DNA from: Thermoplasmatales archaeon
GTDB lineage: Archaea > Thermoplasmatota > Thermoplasmata > Thermoplasmatales > Thermoplasmataceae
Reading direction: 5' to 3'
NCBI GenBank assembly: GCA_026127925.1
Contig: JAJSLM010000003.1
Span: 1 to 64,000, forward strand
Length of the DNA stretch: 64,000 nt
Below the pieces are notes generated by a model that was given only the letters and a program-made list of their open reading frames with translations, was not told the origin of the DNA and did no database searches. The position numbers were made by a program, and so were the translations under genes. The first letter of the stretch is position 1. The number at the start of each line of letters is the position of its first letter. Positions 59,881 to 64,000 of this stretch are shown here, in pieces.

Positions 59881-61227
59881 TCAAGTAGTTTCCCGATGCC
59901 CTAGCTGACCGCCTATGATATTGTTAGCGATTTCTATAAACTGTTTCTCTTTTCCTCGTGGTATAATCGCCCCGGCTGCAATATCGTGTCCCCCACCACT
60001 GCCGCCTACCTGGGAAGCTGATTCTTTCATTACTGTGGAGAGGTTTAACCCTCGACTTAAAAGCGGCCTAGCAGCCCTGGAACTTATTTTAGTGTCGCTA
60101 TCGCCAACATTAATGCCAACGAGCGGCTTGTCTTGTTTTAGGACGTAAAGGGTTAGTATGCCGCTAATTGCACCTGTCATCTCCTGCTCGGGAGCATAAA
60201 AATACCTTACATTTTTTTCCTCAAAAATTTCTTTAAAGACACGATAGGTATATTCAATGAGTTTTGACTTGTAGATTTTCCAATTATTTATCATAGCATC
60301 CTGTAAGCCTTTTTCGCCGAGGAAGTAACCAACTGGGACTCCGTTTTCACCAAGCTTCGAATTTCCATCTATGATTGTGGAGAGTTCTTTTGACGAGAAA
60401 CCGAGATCCCGGAAGAAGAAGATGTCACTTTCAAGATACTTTATGCTCTCCGACGAAACACCCTGTTGGAGCAGTCGAAGAGCAAGGAATTCAAACAATT
60501 TCTTTGAGTCTGAATCTGTTATTGAATTCAAGGCGATGCTCGGGTCCAAGCCAATGCCTTCTAGCGCTGTTTTTACGTTTTCCGGTTTTCCCGAGAGGTT
60601 GTAAATGAAAGGATCGATAGAGAAAGTAAGTGCATCCCCTATATTTTCGCCCTCAAGGTTCAATGGGTGTTTTTCCTCGAGAGATTTTCCATAGTGTTCA
60701 ACAATAGTGGCATTCAGACCCCTAAAACCACCTATGTCCTGTTTATCAGCTATTAGTCCGGCAATCATGAATGGCAATAGATCGGAATTTTTCTCGCTGA
60801 TGGCGAGGGCCATGAGAAAAGACATCGTTGCGCCACATGCTTCCCTGGTTCCGTCTACGCCATAATCACGTGCGTTGATATTCAGACCCTTGAACTCGCT
60901 TTTCTTGTAGAAATGATGATCTAGTATGACGATGTTATCAAACTCAGGAATAAATTGCGCCTGATCTGATCCCGCATCCGCTATTACGGTAAAAATGTCA
61001 GAGGATTCCTGAACTTTTCTTCTGAAGCCATCTGGGTCAAGGGATTTTATGAAGCTAAGATCAAATTCAATCCCGCTTCTCTTCAGTACATTGCACAGAA
61101 TAATGCCAGATGATGCTCCGTCACCGTCATTATGGACTAAAACTCTTATTCTTTCATTCTCTAGTATTTTTTTTGAACCTTCTTTTAAAACGCTATAGAA
61201 TTCGGAGCTAATGATGTCTTTTAGCAT
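59881..61227 (-). CDS. Archaeal RecJ-like DHH phosphoesterase
   Basis: A 448-residue DHH-superfamily protein. Metal site motifs: VHNDGDGASSG (residues about 31-41), VIADAGSDQ (about 80-88), ILDHHF (about 101-106) and the DHHA1 glycine-rich end VGGSGGGHDIAAGA. Archaeal members include the GAN nuclease and Cdc45-like RecJ proteins tied to the replisome or repair. The three Asp motifs are intact, so catalysis is likely. Ten nt after rps15 in a probable operon. Confidence 0.88.
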   Translation of the reverse strand: MLKDIISSEFYSVLKEGSKKILENERIRVLVHNDGDGASSGIILCNVLKRSGIEFDLSFIKSLDPDGFRRKVQESSDIFTVIADAGSDQAQFIPEFDNIVILDHHFYKKSEFKGLNINARDYGVDGTREACGATMSFLMALAISEKNSDLLPFMIAGLIADKQDIGGFRGLNATIVEHYGKSLEEKHPLNLEGENIGDALTFSIDPFIYNLSGKPENVKTALEGIGLDPSIALNSITDSDSKKLFEFLALRLLQQGVSSESIKYLESDIFFFRDLGFSSKELSTIIDGNSKLGENGVPVGYFLGEKGLQDAMINNWKIYKSKLIEYTYRVFKEIFEEKNVRYFYAPEQEMTGAISGILTLYVLKQDKPLVGINVGDSDTKISSRAARPLLSRGLNLSTVMKESASQVGGSGGGHDIAAGAIIPRGKEKQFIEIANNIIGGQLGHRETT

Positions 61228-61237
61228 TAAAGATACT

Positions 61238-61675
61238 TCAAAGCACTCTGTTTAGATTCCACTCTTCAGGAAGGTAGCCCTCTCTTTTGTAATATTTAAC
61301 AAGTCTGAGGATTTTTGCCATGATAAGTCCTTGACCACGTATATTGCTCTGATCCTTTCTATTCACTTCAGTATGCGCCTTGACATTTTTGTATCTCTTG
61401 ATGAGACTCATAAGATCCTCAGGAACTGGATCTGAAAGATTGTTTTCCTTAAATATCGTGTTCAATTTGGCTCCCAGTTCTGTTCTAGTTCCTGGTACCG
61501 CGTACTGATCACGTAATCTTACGCCTATAACGGAATTCGTAAGTCCACTTTTCTTTAAATCCACTGCAGTCTTGATTATCTCGTCATTTGTAAGCTGGCT
61601 TATTTTACCCTCTTCTGGTGTGTGTAACCTTCTTGACTTCGATTTTCCCCTTTTTCGTGTGTGCATTCTTGACAT
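61238..61675 (-). CDS. rps15: 30S ribosomal protein S15 (S13e type)
   Basis: A 145-residue archaeal S15. The basic N-terminus MSRMHTRKRGKSKSRR, the central SVIGVRLRDQYAVPG and the end RLVKYYKREGYLP-EW are the family's well known motifs. It binds 16S rRNA helices 20-22 in the platform. The gene is directly followed by the DHH protein, a common archaeal arrangement. Confidence 0.97.
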   Translation of the reverse strand: MSRMHTRKRGKSKSRRLHTPEEGKISQLTNDEIIKTAVDLKKSGLTNSVIGVRLRDQYAVPGTRTELGAKLNTIFKENNLSDPVPEDLMSLIKRYKNVKAHTEVNRKDQSNIRGQGLIMAKILRLVKYYKREGYLPEEWNLNRVL

Positions 61676-61800
61676 TTATCGCTCTCCTAACGAACCGTGA
61701 TTCATATTTATTAATTTAACTTTCGCGTAAAAAAAAGTAAGGACGCATCCCTTCATTAATAAATCATGTAAAATTTGAAAGAAAAAGATTTTTGATCCTC

Positions 61801-62013
61801 TCACTTAGGATTTTCATAAAAGTTCGTCATCTTAACTCTTTTTCCCTCACTGTCATAAAAGAATGTGCCTTCTTTTTCATCAAGGGCTAACTTGTGGTGC
61901 CCATCGCAATACGGTTTGTTTTCTGAAAGACCGCATCCACAAAGATGCAACTCCTGATCGCCCACTTTAACAATGTATGGTCTGTTTCTCTCATGTAATA
62001 CAAGTCTAGACAT
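61801..62013 (-). CDS. CDGSH iron-sulfur domain protein
   Basis: A 70-residue protein with the 2Fe-2S mitoNEET-type motif C-x-C-x2-S-x3-P-x-C-D-G-H-H (residues about 25-40: three Cys plus His). The preceding HERNRPYIVKVGDQELHLCGC is typical of small prokaryotic CDGSH proteins. It may carry electrons or clusters; partners are unknown. Monocistronic, in a lone position before the EF-1alpha promoter region. Confidence 0.9.
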   Translation of the reverse strand: MSRLVLHERNRPYIVKVGDQELHLCGCGLSENKPYCDGHHKLALDEKEGTFFYDSEGKRVKMTNFYENPK

Positions 62014-62294
62014 TTTTAATCTATCAATAATAGAATAATGGATAATAACATTTTCTAAGACTCTTTCGATCTATCGAAGAATCGGTTCTCAGCGATGAAA
62101 ACGAATCTTGGAAGGTGCAAATCGCGGTTTACTATTGATCACCTTGGTATGCAGCCTTTTACTAGCTTGGTTAAGCTTATTCTTTCAAAAAGAATTCCCA
62201 GAAATACCACCTTCATGTCAGCATTTCCTGATGAATTCTATGGGTGGGTGCGAAAAAAAGTGTTTATATGCATCACGTTTCACTCCTCTTTATG

Positions 62295-62417
62295 ATGCGG
62301 CTAAATTTTGAGTCATTTTGCCTTTCAATAAAACTCAAACTGGGGGAAAAAATCCACCATCATTTTTCGCTTCAATTAAGAATAGTTTCGCAAATAATAC
62401 TCCTCGTAAACCGATAA
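62295..62417 (+). CDS. Candidate leaderless small ORF, 40 residues
   Basis: ATG at 62295 and TAA at 62415-62417. The frame encodes a 40-residue peptide with MRLNF at the start and a hydrophobic end (IVSQIILLVNR). The case rests on position: a good TATA box (TTTATATG, 62263-62270, with an A-rich BRE before it) places the transcription start at the ATG. The composition does not prove coding, and a non-coding leader transcript is equally possible. Confidence 0.25.
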   Translation: MRLNFESFCLSIKLKLGEKIHHHFSLQLRIVSQIILLVNR

Positions 62418-62429
62418 GTTGAAAAAAGT

Positions 62430-62438
62430 CTATATATA
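62430..62438 (+). promoter_or_regulatory. TATA box of the EF-1alpha/S10 operon
   Basis: CTATATATA preceded by the purine-rich BRE-like GAAAAAAGT. Transcription is expected to start near 62462, leaving a leader of about 45 nt with AGGTGA near 62491 before the ATG at 62506, unlike the leaderless genes elsewhere in the window. Confidence 0.65.
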
Positions 62439-62505
62439 GTCCAAGCAATCTCGGTTAAAATTGGGAATAATTCCAATTACTCAAAAAATCTAGGTGAAAT
62501 GTAAA

Positions 62506-63780
62506 ATGGCACAGCAGAAACCACACATAAATTTGGTTACAATAGGACACGTTGATCATGGAAAATCCACACTTGTAGGGCGTCTGCTCTTCGAGCACGG
62601 GGAGGTTCCACAGCACATTATCGACGAGTACAAGAAAGAAGCCGATGAGAAGGGAAAGGCGACATTCGAGTTCGCTTGGGTGATGGATCGCTTTAAGGAA
62701 GAGAGAGAAAGAGGAGTTACAATCGATCTTGCCCATAGGAAATTCGAAACGTCAAAGTATTATTTTACGCTGATCGACGCTCCCGGCCACAGGGACTTTG
62801 TTAAGAACATGATTACAGGGACAAGCCAGGCTGACGCTGCCATGCTTGTTGTGTCGGCAAGGGAAGGAGAGGGTGTAATGGCTCAGACAAGAGAACACGT
62901 CTTCCTTTCCAGAACACTTGGCGTTCAGCAATTGATCGTTCTTATAAACAAGATGGATGCGACGCAGCCGCCATATTCGCAGAAGAGGTACGATGAGGTC
63001 AAGGCAGAGATAGAGAAATTGCTTAAATCTGTTGGATATAAAGACATTCCGATAATACCGATCAGCGGATACAAAGGCGACAATATTGTAAAGAAATCAG
63101 ATAACTTGAAATGGTTCAGTGGCCCTACACTTCTGGAAGCTCTTGATGCTCTGAAAGTTCCAGATAAACCAACAAACAAACCGTTGAGGCTCCCTGTTCA
63201 GGATGTTTATTCAATCACTGGTATCGGAACAGTTCCGGTAGGACGAATTGAGACTGGTATCCTTAAGGTTAACGATAAGGTCATATTTGAGCCAGCTGAC
63301 AAGCAGGGTGAAGTTAAATCAATAGAAATGCACCATGAACCTATGCAACAGGCCGAGCCTGGAGATAACGTAGGTTTTAACGTGAGGGGCATAGCAAAGA
63401 ACGACGTTAAGAGAGGAGACGTTTGCGGTGTTCTGTCGAGTCCACCCACGGTCGTCAAAGGATTCACAGCGCAGATCGTGGTCCTGAATCATCCGAGTGT
63501 GATAGCAGCAGGTTATAAGCCGGTCTTTCATGTCCATACAACCCAGATAGCGTGCCGCTTCGAGGAAATAGTAAAAACACTCAATCCCAAGGATGGAACA
63601 ACACTCAAGGATCATCCAGACTACATACAGACAGGTGACATTGCTATAGTTAAGATCGTTCCAGACAAGCCATTCGTAATAGAAAAGGTATCTGAATTCC
63701 CTCAGCTTGGAAGATTTGCTATTAGGGATATGGGTCAGACTGTCGCCGCCGGTCAATGCATTGACCTTGAAGTAAAATAA
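62506..63780 (+). CDS. tuf: Translation elongation factor EF-1alpha
   Basis: A 424-residue aEF-1alpha carrying aminoacyl-tRNA to the ribosome. The ATG at 62506 follows a ribosome site (AGGTGA at about 62491-62496) by nine nt; a GTG at 62494 within the site is unlikely. P-loop GHVDHGKST (residues about 14-22), switch DAPGHRDF (about 91), NKMDA (about 150) and C-terminal beta-barrels are standard for archaea. Eleven nt after the stop, S10 begins. Confidence 0.97.
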   Translation: MAQQKPHINLVTIGHVDHGKSTLVGRLLFEHGEVPQHIIDEYKKEADEKGKATFEFAWVMDRFKEERERGVTIDLAHRKFETSKYYFTLIDAPGHRDFVKNMITGTSQADAAMLVVSAREGEGVMAQTREHVFLSRTLGVQQLIVLINKMDATQPPYSQKRYDEVKAEIEKLLKSVGYKDIPIIPISGYKGDNIVKKSDNLKWFSGPTLLEALDALKVPDKPTNKPLRLPVQDVYSITGIGTVPVGRIETGILKVNDKVIFEPADKQGEVKSIEMHHEPMQQAEPGDNVGFNVRGIAKNDVKRGDVCGVLSSPPTVVKGFTAQIVVLNHPSVIAAGYKPVFHVHTTQIACRFEEIVKTLNPKDGTTLKDHPDYIQTGDIAIVKIVPDKPFVIEKVSEFPQLGRFAIRDMGQTVAAGQCIDLEVK

Positions 63781-63791
63781 GGCGATTAATT

Positions 63792-64000
63792 ATGGCATCA
63801 TATAGTGCAAGGATTTCCTTGAGTGGTACAGAACATAACGTATTGGACCTAGTTTGCAACGAAATAAAGGGTATCGCAAGCAGAACGGGCGTCGAGATCC
63901 ATGGTCCGATTCCTCTCCCGACAAAGAGATTAGTTGTTCCGGTCAGGAAGAGCCCCGATGGAGAAGGCTCTTCTACGTGGGACAGATGGGAAATGAGAGT
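63792..64000 (+). CDS. rps10: 30S ribosomal protein S10, partial
   Basis: The first ~69 codons of an S10: [24 protein letters not shown] and the loop [25 protein letters not shown] are the typical archaeal motifs. The frame runs off the right edge. The tuf-rps10 pair is the common archaeal order, and a purine-rich site (AAGGCGAT) precedes the ATG by a few bases. Confidence 0.95.
   Translation, partial: MASYSARISLSGTEHNVLDLVCNEIKGIASRTGVEIHGPIPLPTKRLVVPVRKSPDGEGSSTWDRWEMR

Larger units (their letters stand above)
62014..62505. other. Gap before EF-1alpha with two plus-strand promoters
   Basis: 492 bp. It holds the shared upstream region of the CDGSH gene (minus strand), a TATA box near 62263, a candidate 40-codon ORF, and the strong EF-1alpha TATA box. 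A longer plus-strand frame (62095-62295) shows no recognisable features and is not called. Confidence 0.5.

Noticed and set aside
62095-62295. Plus-strand 66-codon frame before tuf
   Set aside because: No family, no ribosome site, and overlaps the TATA region of the next candidate ORF.
1-64000. CRISPR arrays, rRNA and tRNA genes
   Set aside because: I scanned for regularly spaced repeats with spacers, rRNA signature stretches and cloverleaf arms with a TTCRA loop; none could be supported.

Overview
The window is a compact, gene-dense piece of an archaeal chromosome, most likely from an acidophilic member of the Thermoplasmatales or a close relative in the Thermoplasmata. The domain assignment is firm: PCNA, archaeal-type EF-1alpha followed by ribosomal protein S10, S15, ABCE1/Rli1, archaeosine tRNA-guanine transglycosylase, Nob1, XPD, an AglB oligosaccharyltransferase, geranylgeranyl reductase and a prenyl diphosphate synthase are all present. 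TATA boxes lie about 25 nt before many start codons, which suggests frequent leaderless mRNAs. The order-level assignment is an inference from gene content (split methylmalonyl-CoA mutase with MeaB, homogentisate pathway, indolepyruvate oxidoreductase, moderate base composition). I found no rRNA, no tRNA and no CRISPR array.

Layout. 1-0.15 kb: right end of an IS200/IS605-type element (TnpB C-terminus plus end hairpin). 0.2-6.3 kb: metallo-hydrolase, PhoU-like regulator, acetyltransferase, membrane protein, a 57-codon ORF with a CinA-like protein, and a double-SIS enzyme. 6.4-10.8 kb: FAH-family enzyme, a HerA-like ATPase carrying a nuclease-like tail, an unrecognised partner, and a family 5 uracil-DNA glycosylase. 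11-17.4 kb: indolepyruvate:ferredoxin oxidoreductase IorAB, a small membrane protein, an amino acid permease and an aquaporin. 17.5-20.1 kb: a heme-oxygenase-like iron enzyme, two histidine phosphatases and a PPC-domain protein. 20.1-24.3 kb: a tyrosine/homogentisate catabolic operon. 24.5-26.7 kb: chlorite-dismutase-family protein and ThiI-rhodanese. 26.7-31.3 kb: a K+ channel, an unknown alpha-helical protein, citrate synthase, Nob1 and a cyclase-family hydrolase. 31.4-42.3 kb: PCNA, geranylgeranyl reductase, archaeosine TGT with ABCE1, XPD with a TPR protein, RNase HII and prenyl synthase. 42.5-49.9 kb: ArsA-like ATPase, methylmalonyl-CoA mutase operon, ribulose-phosphate epimerase, cupin and MDR oxidoreductase. 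50.3-58.4 kb: a Xer recombinase, then a giant AglB coupled to a secreted beta-rich membrane protein. 58.7-64 kb: a RuvC-like protein, a RecJ-like DHH protein with S15, a CDGSH protein, then EF-1alpha and S10.

Metabolic theme. IorAB, the 4-hydroxyphenylpyruvate dioxygenase / homogentisate dioxygenase / FAH operon, citrate synthase and methylmalonyl-CoA mutase fit a peptide- and amino-acid-scavenging heterotroph. The amino acid permease fits the same picture.

Most interesting points. (1) A 2120-residue AglB with an external beta-sandwich extension of about 1200 residues, translationally coupled to a signal-peptide protein. (2) A homogentisate operon with no visible isomerase but a maleylacetate-reductase-like enzyme in its place. 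(3) A HerA-like ATPase fused to a PD-(D/E)xK-like segment with an unknown partner gene. (4) An archaeosine TGT that has lost the zinc-site cysteines. (5) An unfamiliar RuvC-like protein next to a repeat-rich, possibly transcribed, non-coding stretch.
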